Positions 55,574 to 62,772 of a stretch of DNA of 64,000 bases are shown here, in pieces; the first letter of the stretch is position 1; each line of letters starts with the position of its first letter. This stretch comes from Spirosoma sp. 48-14 (GTDB lineage Bacteria > Bacteroidota > Bacteroidia > Cytophagales > Spirosomataceae). The stretch is from positions 1 through 64,000 of the forward strand of contig NZ_MKUD01000001.1 of the NCBI RefSeq assembly GCF_001898575.1, given 5' to 3'. The translations under genes and the position numbers were made by a program. Under the pieces are notes generated by a model, which saw only the letters and a program-made list of their open reading frames with translations, ran no database searches and was not told where the DNA came from.

Positions 55574-57619
55574 ATGGCAAAACGAAAAACTACGACGGAC
55601 TCGTCGCCTATACCCGACAACAACCAACCAGAAGCACCCACTCCCCCAAAATCACCAAAACCGAAGAACGTGCAGGAAGCCCCCACCCCATCCATTCCAG
55701 CCGAACAACCCGTTTCGACAGGGCCTTACTCCCGCTTTACTGATTTCGACATTTACTTGTTTCGGTCAGGCAAGCACACCAGGCTTTACGAGAAATTTGG
55801 CTCTCATGTCGTGGAGTATAATGGCGTAACAGGTACCTATTTCGCGGTCTGGGCACCTTCGGCCCGGTACGTTGCGGTGATCGGTAATTTCAACGGATGG
55901 GATAAAGGCAGCCACCCGATGAATGTTCGCTGGGACTCTTCAGGCATCTGGGAAGTGTTCATCCCGCACATCGGCCGGGGCGAAACCTATAAATATTTTA
56001 TCGTTCACGAAAGCGGTCGGGAACTGGAAAAAGGCGATCCGTACGCCCACCAGTGGGAAGTTCCCCCCAAAACAGCATCGGTCATCTGGGATACGTACTA
56101 CGAATGGCAGGATCAGGACTGGATGGCAAACCGCCACGCAAAAAATGCACTCAATGCGCCTGTGTCGGTCTACGAAGTACACCTATCGTCCTGGCGACGC
56201 GACCCTGGCGACCCCGAACGCGAACTGAGCTACGGCGAAATTGCGGATGCCCTGGTTCCGTATGTACAGGAAATGGGCTTTACCCATGTGGAGTTTATGC
56301 CCATCATGCAGTATCCGTATGCCCCCTCCTGGGGCTACCAGATTACGGGCTACTATGCGCCCAGCAGCCGGTTTGGTACGGCACAGGATTTTATGCGGCT
56401 CATCGAACGGCTACATCAGGCTGGCATCGGTGTCTTGCTCGACTGGGTTCCCTCCCACTTCCCCGGCGATGCGCATGGCTTATACGAATTCGATGGTTCG
56501 CATCTGTACGAACACCCGGATATGCGGAAAGGCTACCATCCCGACTGGAAGAGTTATGTATTCAACTACGCCCGCCCCGAAGTTCGCTCCTTCCTGCTCA
56601 GCAATGCCCTGTTCTGGCTCGATCGCTGTCATGCCGACGGGCTGCGAGTGGATGCTGTAGCATCGATGCTGTATCTGGATTACTCACGCAACGCGGGCGA
56701 ATGGGAGCCGAACATGTTTGGTGGCCGCGAAAATCTGGAGGCCATTTCGCTGTTTAAGGAACTGAACGAAGCTGTTTATAAAGAATTCCCGGATACGCAG
56801 ACTATTGCCGAAGAGTCGACCGCTTTCCCTGGCGTATCACGTCCGGTCTATACGGGTGGTTTAGGGTTCGGCATGAAGTGGATGATGGGTTGGATGAACG
56901 ATACGCTTCGGTACTTCGAACGTGACCCAGGCTACCGCAAATACCATCAGGACGAGCTAACGTTCAGCACGATTTACGCCTTTACCGAAAATTTCATGCT
57001 GCCCCTGTCGCACGATGAGGTCGTGTATGGCAAGCAATCGCTGGTGGGTAAAATGCCGGGCGACGAATGGCAGCGGTTTGCGAATCTACGGTTGCTGTTT
57101 GCCTATATGTTTACGCACTCAGGCACCAAATTACTGTTTATGGGTGGCGAATTTGGACAAACGGCCGAATGGAAGTTCGACACCAGCCTCGACTGGCACC
57201 TGCTGGAGTTCGCTCCACATAAAGGCATTGCGGCCTGTGTAAAAGCCCTCAACCAGTTGTACCGGACCGAGCCCGCTTTATACGAGCGTAGCTTCTCCGC
57301 CGATGGCTTCGAGTGGATTGATACCACCGACCGCGAAAACAGCGTAATTACCTATAGCCGGAAAGGCAATAACCCTGCCGATACGGTACTGATTGTGCTG
57401 AATATGACACCCATTCCGCGCTCTCACTACCGGATAGGAGTGCCAGCAGCAGGCTCTTACAAGGAAATTTTTAATAGTGATGCTACAGAGTTTTACGGTA
57501 GCGGTGTGCTGAATGCAACCCCTATTGCCACTGAACAGGAGGCCTGGCATGGCCGCCCTCAATCGATCCAATTAAATATACCTCCGCTGGGTGCGGTTGT
57601 GCTCAAAGCGGTGAACTAG
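55574..57619 (+). CDS. glgB: 1,4-alpha-glucan branching enzyme
   Basis: 681 aa. A Pro/Lys-rich extension (~1-45) precedes a CBM48 domain (FAVWAPSARYVAVIGNFNGWD) and a GH13 barrel. Catalytic signs: LLDWVPSHFPGDAHGL, GLRVDAVASMLYLDY (nucleophile Asp), TIAEESTAFPGV (acid/base Glu), LPLSHDEVVYGKQSL (third acid), then FMGGEFGQTAEWKFD. It makes alpha-1,6 branches in glycogen. Shorter than the ~730-aa E. coli type because the first beta domain is lacking. Second gene of the maltokinase-glgB operon, closed by a strong terminator. Confidence 0.96.
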   Translation: MAKRKTTTDSSPIPDNNQPEAPTPPKSPKPKNVQEAPTPSIPAEQPVSTGPYSRFTDFDIYLFRSGKHTRLYEKFGSHVVEYNGVTGTYFAVWAPSARYVAVIGNFNGWDKGSHPMNVRWDSSGIWEVFIPHIGRGETYKYFIVHESGRELEKGDPYAHQWEVPPKTASVIWDTYYEWQDQDWMANRHAKNALNAPVSVYEVHLSSWRRDPGDPERELSYGEIADALVPYVQEMGFTHVEFMPIMQYPYAPSWGYQITGYYAPSSRFGTAQDFMRLIERLHQAGIGVLLDWVPSHFPGDAHGLYEFDGSHLYEHPDMRKGYHPDWKSYVFNYARPEVRSFLLSNALFWLDRCHADGLRVDAVASMLYLDYSRNAGEWEPNMFGGRENLEAISLFKELNEAVYKEFPDTQTIAEESTAFPGVSRPVYTGGLGFGMKWMMGWMNDTLRYFERDPGYRKYHQDELTFSTIYAFTENFMLPLSHDEVVYGKQSLVGKMPGDEWQRFANLRLLFAYMFTHSGTKLLFMGGEFGQTAEWKFDTSLDWHLLEFAPHKGIAACVKALNQLYRTEPALYERSFSADGFEWIDTTDRENSVITYSRKGNNPADTVLIVLNMTPIPRSHYRIGVPAAGSYKEIFNSDATEFYGSGVLNATPIATEQEAWHGRPQSIQLNIPPLGAVVLKAVN

Positions 57620-57628
57620 GTACCTATT

Positions 57629-57662
57629 AAAAGGAGTGAAGTAGCCAGTCTTCACTCCTTTT
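57629..57662 (+). terminator. Intrinsic terminator of the glgB operon
   Basis: Stem AAAAGGAGTGAAG / CTTCACTCCTTTT (13 bp) with an 8-base loop, continued by T residues to 57665, 10 bases past the glgB stop. Confidence 0.9.
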
Positions 57663-57877
57663 TTTCTGTTTCCCTACTTCCCAATAAAGCGGATTTTATT
57701 CGCTCGTTTGCTCAAACGATATACGCGAAAAAACAACAGAGCCTTAAGTCGGGTTAATAAAAAACTACCGTTTGCCGTTACCGTATGGTATGTTTAGGAA
57801 GACCCGGACACGATCAGATTACCTGATAACGGCGAATCCATCTAACTTTGCCTGCTCGAACAGCCTGATTTGTCTGC

Positions 57878-58651
57878 ATGAAGAAAGTTCTGATTCCGCT
57901 TTTACTGCTTATTTCTACCTATAGCTTCGCCCAATCGCCTGTAGCCGCTCGTCTGAGTAGCGGCTACGATGTGGGAATGGCTTACTCCACTAGTCATTAC
58001 AATCCATCCATTGCCTACTACCAAATGCTTAATGTAGGCGAACGAAAACTGTTTTCGCTGGGCTGGAACCTGCGACTGGGTGCATTTTACGGTGATAACC
58101 TTGACTACTACACAGCCCCGGCCCGACTAACCCGCGAAAAAACAGGCTTTGCGGCATTGGGTGCTCCGCTTGTCGTTAAAAATATCGATACCATCCGGTA
58201 CGACTATGTGACCATGACCTCGCTCAATGTGGGCGTTCGGGCGCAAATTAATCTGGGGAAAGTCGAAATAGGGGCCAGTGCCGATCTGTTGGGGTTGACA
58301 ATCGGGAAATCACGTACAGGTCGTTACAAATCCTCGACGGGTCAATTTACGCTTCACTCGGCTTCGGGTGCCGACTCTGTAAACGTATACTTTCAGGGAA
58401 ACAATGTTTTTCAAAAAGCATCGCCCAGTCGTTTCAATGTCCGGTTGTTAGGCGATAATGACATTGGCACACTTGCTACCGAAGTTTATGCCCGTCTTCA
58501 TCTTACCCAGCGTTTAGCCGTCAAGGCAGGCTATCAATGGCTTGTTACCGAAACAAAAACATCCAATCGCGATGTCGTTGCCGACAATAACCGTTTTCGC
58601 CACCGGGCTGGCATGGCCTATCTGGCTTTAACGTTCCCCATATTTTATTAG
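57878..58651 (+). CDS. Predicted outer-membrane beta-barrel protein
   Basis: 257 aa with signal peptide (LLLLISTYSFAQS). Alternating hydrophobic beta strands with aromatic ends (FSLGWNLRLGAFYG, LNVGVRAQINLG, LAVKAGYQWLV, MAYLALTFPIFY) and a C-terminal aromatic residue suggest an 8- to 10-stranded barrel. No named family recognised. Single gene by spacing; the ~258-base gap to glgB includes a terminator, so it has its own promoter. Confidence 0.75.
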   Translation: MKKVLIPLLLLISTYSFAQSPVAARLSSGYDVGMAYSTSHYNPSIAYYQMLNVGERKLFSLGWNLRLGAFYGDNLDYYTAPARLTREKTGFAALGAPLVVKNIDTIRYDYVTMTSLNVGVRAQINLGKVEIGASADLLGLTIGKSRTGRYKSSTGQFTLHSASGADSVNVYFQGNNVFQKASPSRFNVRLLGDNDIGTLATEVYARLHLTQRLAVKAGYQWLVTETKTSNRDVVADNNRFRHRAGMAYLALTFPIFY

Positions 58652-58705
58652 AGGTCCTGGTTAACCCGTCGCGGACCCCAAATAAGCGGTTCTGTCATTC
58701 TGGCA

Positions 58706-58764
58706 AAGGAAGAATCTTAACGTAGCCCTGCTTGTGAGCTAGGGTATGGATAAGATTCTTCCTT
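58706..58764. terminator. Long palindrome between convergent genes, repeat-like
   Basis: Arms AAGGAAGAATCTTA (58706-58719) and TAAGATTCTTCCTT (58751-58764) are perfect over 14 bases, with an inner CCCT/AGGG pairing. The left flank, TGTCATTCTGG at 58693, makes the whole resemble a dispersed REP-like element of the TCATTCTG...AGAATCTT type that I associate with many Bacteroidota genomes. It can end transcription from both sides. Confidence 0.65.
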
Positions 58765-58790
58765 ATAGAACAATCACAAACGCGCTCGCT

Positions 58791-59753
58791 CTATACTTCA
58801 ATCGGTTTTAAATCAAAATAGGTCTGAAAGATAGCGTCGCCGACGGTGTTGGTACGGGTCTGAAAGTTATCGAGATATTGGTGTAACCCTGTCTTAAAAA
58901 TATCGGCCGTTTCGGTAAACTCAATATCGGTTCTTAGCTTAGACAGCATGCGTTCGGCAGAGTTCCCAAAACCTTGTGTAATGTTATTCCCCGAAATTTC
59001 GTAGAGCGATAACTCAGCCTGCCGAATACAATGAGCCACAGCACGGGGGAACATCTTATCTAAAATCAGAAATTCGACAATACTGGCTGGTGTCAGCGAC
59101 CGATATTGCTGACGATGCATGTTATACGCGCTAACCGATTTAAGAACCGCTGACCAGATCATCAAATCGATGGTTGATCCAACCAGCTCTATTTCGGGCA
59201 GAAGTGTAAAATATTTCACATCCAGAAACCGGGATGTTTTATCGGCCCGCTCCAAAAAACGCCCCAGTCGGCCAAAGTGCCAGGCTTCATTGCGGGTAAT
59301 CGTTGCGTCAATGATTCCGTAAAAAAGCTGTATACTGTTCCGAATTTCCGTGAAAAAGTTTTGCGTCTGGGTCTGCTCCCACTGTTGCTTGGGTGAGGTG
59401 TCGCGTACCATCAGGTAGAAGGTGTTTAGGTGCTCCCACATTTCCTTGGAGATTACCTCCCGAATGGTCCGGGCATTTTCGCGGGCATCGCTCAGGCACG
59501 ACACGATTGAATTAGGATTCCGCTTATCGAATGTCATGAAATGAATAACATTCTCACGCGTAGGCTCCGAGTAATATTTCTTAAAGCTGTCTTTATCAGC
59601 TGTCGCCGTCAATAATGGCTCCCACTGCTGATCAACATTGGGTGGCAAATCGAGGGCCAGGTTGAAATTCACACTCATGAAACGGGCATAATTCTCGGCC
59701 CGTTCAATATAGCGGTGCATCCAATAAACTGAGTTAGCAACGCGACTTAGCAT
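58791..59753 (-). CDS. Alpha-E domain protein (DUF403)
   Basis: 320 aa from MLSRVANSVYWMHRYIERAE, the canonical start of this family; an upstream open extension of 46 codons lacks family resemblance. The all-alpha domain fills the protein (FFTEIRNSIQLFYGIID; HFGRLGRFLERADKTSRFLD). Alpha-E proteins usually accompany a circularly permuted ATP-grasp protein and a transglutaminase-like protein; neither is adjacent here, though the partner may lie elsewhere. Function of the family is not firmly known. Confidence 0.88.
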   Translation of the reverse strand: MLSRVANSVYWMHRYIERAENYARFMSVNFNLALDLPPNVDQQWEPLLTATADKDSFKKYYSEPTRENVIHFMTFDKRNPNSIVSCLSDARENARTIREVISKEMWEHLNTFYLMVRDTSPKQQWEQTQTQNFFTEIRNSIQLFYGIIDATITRNEAWHFGRLGRFLERADKTSRFLDVKYFTLLPEIELVGSTIDLMIWSAVLKSVSAYNMHRQQYRSLTPASIVEFLILDKMFPRAVAHCIRQAELSLYEISGNNITQGFGNSAERMLSKLRTDIEFTETADIFKTGLHQYLDNFQTRTNTVGDAIFQTYFDLKPIEV

Positions 59754-59952
59754 AACATATAAAGTTGGGGTAAAACCGGGTATTGCCAACAAAAATAGGG
59801 ACCCTAACCGATTAATCAAGACACTGTTACCAATATACGACAATTTCGCCAAATTATCATCTATAAGTGGCAAACTTAAATTGGTTTGCACTTGAGTGTT
59901 TGATTAAGCCAGGCCAGAAAGTATGTTGCCCGATACTACCTACCGCAATCCA

Positions 59953-60276
59953 TTAATTCATTGGCAAGTAGAAGTGTTTTGATTGGAATGAGTAGATATA
60001 GATTATGGATATGAGCTGCCGCCAAAAGGCCGCCAGAAACCAATGCATGGCCAGATTTGGCTTGTGTACGCGCTTAAAACTCGAAATTAAGGCCTGATGC
60101 TTTACTGGATTGGCCTGTTTTACGACGAAAGTCAGGCAAAAGTAAATAGCCTCTAATTCTGTCCGACTAAACTCGTTTTCAAAGTGCCGTGGAGTAATCC
60201 CTGGGAAAATAGCCTCTGGGGCTATTAACGTCTGAATGTACTGTTTAAGTAGATCAACGTTGGGTTGAGTAGCCAT
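59953..60276 (-). CDS. Hypothetical protein, 107 aa
   Basis: Starts MATQPNVDLLKQYIQTLIAP. Compact helical protein with a hydrophobic, Trp-containing second half (MHWFLAAFWRQLISIIYIY), perhaps a weak membrane association. No domain recognised. It is a single gene at the edge of the AT-rich island. Composition is protein-like, but no homologue can be named. Confidence 0.5.
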   Translation of the reverse strand: MATQPNVDLLKQYIQTLIAPEAIFPGITPRHFENEFSRTELEAIYFCLTFVVKQANPVKHQALISSFKRVHKPNLAMHWFLAAFWRQLISIIYIYSFQSKHFYLPMN

Positions 60277-60548
60277 CTTACATTACCGAAACAGGGTGAG
60301 GTAAAAAGTAAAGATAACAGGCTTTACCTACACATACCAATTTGTTAGTATCCTGTAAATCAACTTATTTTCTTTTTGGCATCTTAGAGATATACTATGT
60401 TTATGTTTGCATACAAAGGAGTAAAAAGCTATTTTTTTAATGTAGATTAAAACAGAATGAAAGGTATTGGAACTACCCAGCTTATTTATTTTTCTAGTAA
60501 AATGGTAAACCCATAAAGGCTATATTTTTACATTTCCGCAGAAAAGCG

Positions 60549-60556
60549 TAGTTTTG
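60549..60556 (+). promoter_or_regulatory. Promoter -7 element of tRNA-Arg
   Basis: TAGTTTTG matches the Bacteroidota consensus TAnnTTTG and ends 7 bases before the mature tRNA start. No clear -33 TTG is seen. The bases 60277-60548 contain nothing else of note. Confidence 0.55.
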
Positions 60557-60563
60557 TGCGCTT

Positions 60564-60638
60564 GGCTTTATGGTGTAATGGATAGCATCACAGTCTTCGG
60601 AACTGTTGGTTGGGGTTCGAGTCCCTATAAAGCCACCA
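60564..60638 (+). tRNA. tRNA-Arg (anticodon UCG)
   Basis: Acceptor GGCTTTA / TAAAGCC, D arm GTGTAATGGATAGCAT, anticodon stem ACAGT/ACTGT with loop CTTCGGA (34-36 = TCG), T arm TGGGG-TTCGAGT-CCCTA, discriminator A and encoded CCA (60636-60638). UCG reads CGA and probably other CGN codons. It has its own promoter and terminator. Confidence 0.9.
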
Positions 60639-60649
60639 AGCATTGATCT

Positions 60650-60683
60650 AATCCGCGTCTACAAGTTGTATACGCGGATTTTT
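60650..60683 (+). terminator. Terminator of tRNA-Arg
   Basis: Stem AATCCGCGT / ACGCGGATT, inner TACAA/TTGTA pairing, and a run of T residues to 60683, 11 bases after the encoded CCA. Confidence 0.85.
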
Positions 60684-60789
60684 CATTTCAACATCGCTTC
60701 AACATTGGCCCATTCGGTATTAAAGCGATCATTGCATCTCAAAGGGAATACGTTTCAACGTTACGTTTTAGAATTGAATTCTTCAGTAT

Positions 60790-61024
60790 CTGCTTTATCT
60801 TCTACAAGAAATATAATACAAAACCGAATAGGTTCGTCTCCATTTTTACATAGAATACATTTATTGGATCAAATAAACGATGAGGAAATAAAGCGGGTAA
60901 AAAAGTAATAGAACAGTTGTTTGATGATTTCGAAGACTTTGAGACAGTCAATAAATCCAAAAATACAATTTCATTTAAATCCATAAAAACATACATAGGG
61001 ACACTTTTCAAAATTGATTGGTAA
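60790..61024 (+). pseudogene. Decayed protein gene with a frameshift at an A run
   Basis: The plus-strand frame ending HLLDQINDEEIKRVKK-TAA at 60910 is continued, after a shift at the six A near 60899-60904, by VIEQLFDDFEDFETVNKS and SIKTYIGTLFKIDW-TAA at 61024. Joined, they make a sensible acidic helical segment, so one gene was probably broken here. Its start is not visible; the open frame runs back to the tRNA-Arg. No family recognised. Alternatively a sequencing error in the A run. Confidence 0.4.
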
Positions 61025-61200
61025 ATGAGAACTGCGGTCCTGTGATACTAGAAAGAACTATGATGTAACATAATGATCCAGATTTTGGCCGGACACTGCC
61101 TTTGTACTTTTCAAAAATGGCTCTTACTCCACTTGCTTTTGCAAAACCCTAACGTTTCTTAGAAATTTTTCTTAACATAAAACCGATTATCAATTTCTAG

Positions 61201-61232
61201 TTGGAAATTTCAAAACCATTCTATTATCTTTG
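61201..61232 (+). promoter_or_regulatory. Promoter of short unit 1
   Basis: TTGG at 61201 and TATCTTTG at 61225-61232 (consensus TAnnTTTG), 21 bases apart: a good Bacteroidota promoter directly before the tiny ORF at 61237. Confidence 0.55.
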
Positions 61233-61236
61233 AGGC

Positions 61237-61308
61237 ATGAATAATTACTGTAAATACGGATCGATAGATTTTATCTGCTTACGGCAGGGGTCGGTTCCTA
61301 TTGACTAA
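61237..61308 (+). CDS. Tiny ORF, 23 aa, in short unit 1
   Basis: MNNYCKYGSIDFICLRQGSV followed by PID-TAA. It ends 27 bases before a terminator hairpin and contains, within its coding sequence, a G-rich segment (AGGGGT, 61286-61291) complementary to the first terminator arm. Shares the TTATCTGCT...GGCAG...GGGG order with the ORF of unit 2. Could be a leader peptide or merely part of a small RNA. Confidence 0.35.
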   Translation: MNNYCKYGSIDFICLRQGSVPID

Positions 61309-61334
61309 GTATTCAAGGCTTTAATCAATATACT

Positions 61335-61362
61335 AACCCCTTCCGAGCAGGTAGGGGTTTTT
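61335..61362 (+). terminator. Terminator of short unit 1
   Basis: AACCCCT (61335-61341) / AGGGGTT (61353-61359) with an 11-base loop and a run of T residues. The upstream AGGGGT can pair with ACCCCT instead of the downstream arm. Confidence 0.75.
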
Positions 61363-61364
61363 TA

Positions 61365-61685
61365 TTGAGCTATCAGGCTGTCTTTAAAAGGCTTGCTGAT
61401 CATATTCCTGCTATACTTCAGGGATAGAATTAGTATTATATCCATTAAGACGCAGGTTGATAGGTTATGGACATTCTAAGGCCTTCTTTAAAAAGCGTGA
61501 TTATTATCACAAAAAAACGATTAACTAAAAATCAAAAAATTGATCACTGATTTTAGTTAGTTTATTGGCTTTGTTTCTACCGAAATACACAAAAAAATGA
61601 CTGTATTTGGGCTGGGTGAATTATATATTTCCCAAAAAAATGGAAAAATATTTTACAGAATTTTCAAAAAAATATTATTATTTTA
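61365..61685. other. AT-rich gene-free stretch
   Basis: No ORF of interest. An imperfect inverted repeat, AACTAAAAATCA ... TGATTTTAGTT (about 61532-61559), and several A or T tracts are the only structures seen. Confidence 0.5.
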
Positions 61686-61718
61686 TTTGGAAAATAAATA
61701 ACCCTCGTCTAATATTGC
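61686..61718 (+). promoter_or_regulatory. Promoter of short unit 2
   Basis: TTTGG at 61686 and TAATATTGC at 61710-61718, 20 bases apart; one mismatch to TAnnTTTG. The ORF of unit 2 starts 66 bases later. Confidence 0.45.
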
Positions 61719-61783
61719 AGCATCAAACAAGCAAGGATTTATAATCCTAAAAACTTAATAAAGGCAAACGTCAACAAGAAATC

Positions 61784-61873
61784 ATGTTACTGAACATTAA
61801 AAATATCTCCAAGAAATTTATCTGCTATATAGATTGGCAGACAGGGGGATATTTGGACCATTCAGTAAGCTAG
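61784..61873 (+). CDS. Tiny ORF, 29 aa, in short unit 2
   Basis: MLLNIKNISKKFICYIDWQT and a short end (GGYLDHSVS-TAG). Like the ORF of unit 1 it contains the FIC tripeptide encoded by TTTATCTGC, then GGCAG and a G run. The segment GACAGGGG (61840-61847) inside it is perfectly complementary to CCCCTGTC in the terminator. Confidence 0.35.
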   Translation: MLLNIKNISKKFICYIDWQTGGYLDHSVS

Positions 61874-61898
61874 GCTTATAAAAGTTTTCAAAGTTTCC

Positions 61899-61937
61899 AC
61901 CCCTGTCAGAATCAAATCCGGCAGGGGTTTTTCTTTT
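61899..61937 (+). terminator. Terminator of short unit 2 with alternative pairing partner
   Basis: ACCCCTGTC (61899-61907) / GGCAGGGGT (61920-61928), 12-base loop, then TTTTTCTTTT. The first arm can instead pair over 8 bases with GACAGGGG at 61840-61847, the layout of a transcription attenuator. Confidence 0.8.
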
Positions 61938-62025
61938 ACTGTTGCTCAGTCTGTAGAGTAGGTAACTGTTAAATACTGGGTAGAATTTGAACAGTCGGCG
62001 CTCGAATTCGACCAACAATGCCAAT

Positions 62026-62104
62026 GGCCTATTAGGGGAGTCTGGTCGTCCCTGCCTCACTGTCTATGAGGAGATCCTCGGTTCGAATCCGTGATAGGCC
62101 GCCA
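62026..62104 (+). tRNA. tRNA-Asp (anticodon GUC)
   Basis: Acceptor GGCCTAT / ATAGGCC, D stem GGGG/CCCT, anticodon stem CCTCA/TGAGG with loop CTGTCTA (GTC), T loop TTCGAAT with one T-T mismatch in its stem, discriminator G as expected for Asp, and encoded CCA. First gene of the seven-tRNA array. Confidence 0.85.
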
Positions 62105-62107
62105 TAT

Positions 62108-62189
62108 TGAAGCGTAAACCGTAACTGGTAGCGGGCCGGATTGTAGCTCCGGTGCGAAAGCTCTGGGGGTTCGAGTCCCTCCGCTTCAA
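62108..62189 (+). tRNA. tRNA-Tyr-like gene (anticodon GUA), irregular
   Basis: Acceptor TGAAGCG / CGCTTCA, D stem CCGT/GCGG, anticodon stem CCGGA/TCCGG with loop TTGTAGC (GTA), a 12-base variable arm (type II, as Tyr needs) and T stem GGGGG/CCCTC. Four bases instead of two join acceptor and D stem, and position 37 is G where Tyr tRNAs carry A. No CCA is encoded (CCC follows). Function is uncertain. Confidence 0.65.
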
Positions 62190-62195
62190 CCCTAT

Positions 62196-62269
62196 AGCCA
62201 TATAGCTCAGCAGGTTAGAGCATCTCTCTGATACGGAGAAGGTCTCTGGTTCGAATCCAGATATGGCTA
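62196..62269 (+). tRNA. tRNA-Ile (anticodon GAU)
   Basis: Acceptor AGCCATA / TATGGCT, D stem GCTC/GAGC, anticodon stem TCTCT/GGAGA with loop CTGATAC (GAT), T arm TCTGG-TTCGAAT-CCAGA, discriminator A. All canonical; CCA not encoded. Confidence 0.9.
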
Positions 62270-62277
62270 CAAAATAG

Positions 62278-62351
62278 ATGACAGTAGCTCAGGCGGTTAG
62301 AGCAGAACTCTTATAAGGTTCAGGTCGGCGGTCCGAACCCGTCCTGTCATA
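62278..62351 (+). tRNA. tRNA-Ile-like gene (anticodon UAU)
   Basis: Acceptor ATGACAG / CTGTCAT, D stem GCTC/GAGC, anticodon stem GAACT/GGTTC with loop CTTATAA (34-36 = TAT), T stem GGCGG/CCGTC, discriminator A; CCA not encoded. The T loop reads TCCGAAC, with C instead of U at position 55. UAU would read AUA directly; most bacteria use tRNA-Ile(CAU) with lysidine for that codon. Confidence 0.75.
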
Positions 62352-62355
62352 CGCT

Positions 62356-62426
62356 GAGGTTATAGCTCAATGGTAGAGCTATCCCCTTTTAAGGGATAGA
62401 CCAGGGTTCGATTCCCTGTAGCCTCA
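62356..62426 (+). tRNA. tRNA-Lys (anticodon UUU)
   Basis: Acceptor GAGGTTA / TAGCCTC, D stem GCTC/GAGC, anticodon stem ATCCC/GGGAT with loop CTTTTAA (TTT), T arm CAGGG-TTCGATT-CCCTG, discriminator A. CCA not encoded. Confidence 0.9.
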
Positions 62427-62436
62427 CTAATACGTT

Positions 62437-62510
62437 GCTCCCTTAGCTAAGTGGTCTAAGGCACCAGTCTGCAAAACTGGCATTCCCCAGTTCGAATCTG
62501 GGAGGGAGCT
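62437..62510 (+). tRNA. tRNA-Cys (anticodon GCA)
   Basis: Acceptor GCTCCCT / AGGGAGC, anticodon stem CCAGT/ACTGG with loop CTGCAAA (GCA), T arm CCCAG-TTCGAAT-CTGGG and discriminator U, the identity base of tRNA-Cys. CCA not encoded. Confidence 0.92.
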
Positions 62511-62519
62511 CAATTAATT

Positions 62520-62592
62520 GGTACTGTGGCCGAGTTGGTCAAGGCACCGGACTGAAAATCCGGCTATGTCAGTTCGAATCTGACTGGTACCA
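62520..62592 (+). tRNA. tRNA-Phe (anticodon GAA)
   Basis: Acceptor GGTACTG / TGGTACC with two G-U pairs, D stem GCCG/AGGC-like, anticodon stem CCGGA/TCCGG with loop CTGAAAA (GAA), T arm GTCAG-TTCGAAT-CTGAC, discriminator A. CCA not encoded. Last gene of the array. Confidence 0.9.
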
Positions 62593-62638
62593 CTACTTCT
62601 ATAGCGTATGCCTTCTAAGCAGCTAGTAGACACACAAA

Positions 62639-62668
62639 AAAGCCAGCCCTCAACGTGGGGCTGGCTTT
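62639..62668. terminator. Terminator between tRNA array and TonB receptor gene
   Basis: Stem AAAGCCAGCCC / GGGCTGGCTTT (11 bp), 8-base loop. Six T on the minus strand favour the receptor gene, but its position 46 bases past tRNA-Phe suits the array as well; probably bidirectional. Confidence 0.85.
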
Positions 62669-62772
62669 CGCGTTTTCTTAACCTAAACTAAGTCCGTAAT
62701 TATGTAGGATGTATGAGATAGGATGTGTCTACTGATCAACTACTGCATACATCGTATATCCTATATTCTCTA

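Noticed and set aside
56053..56757. 234-codon frame overlapping glgB on the same strand
   Set aside because: Out-of-frame shadow with Arg- and Cys-rich composition inside the GH13 barrel coding sequence.
60606..60908. 100-codon frame starting inside tRNA-Arg
   Set aside because: The start lies in the tRNA and a terminator hairpin lies inside; only its last part, joined to the next frame, looks like a broken gene.
61818..62060. 80-codon minus-strand frame across short unit 2 and tRNA-Asp
   Set aside because: It overlaps a clear tRNA and a terminator and has no protein-like features.
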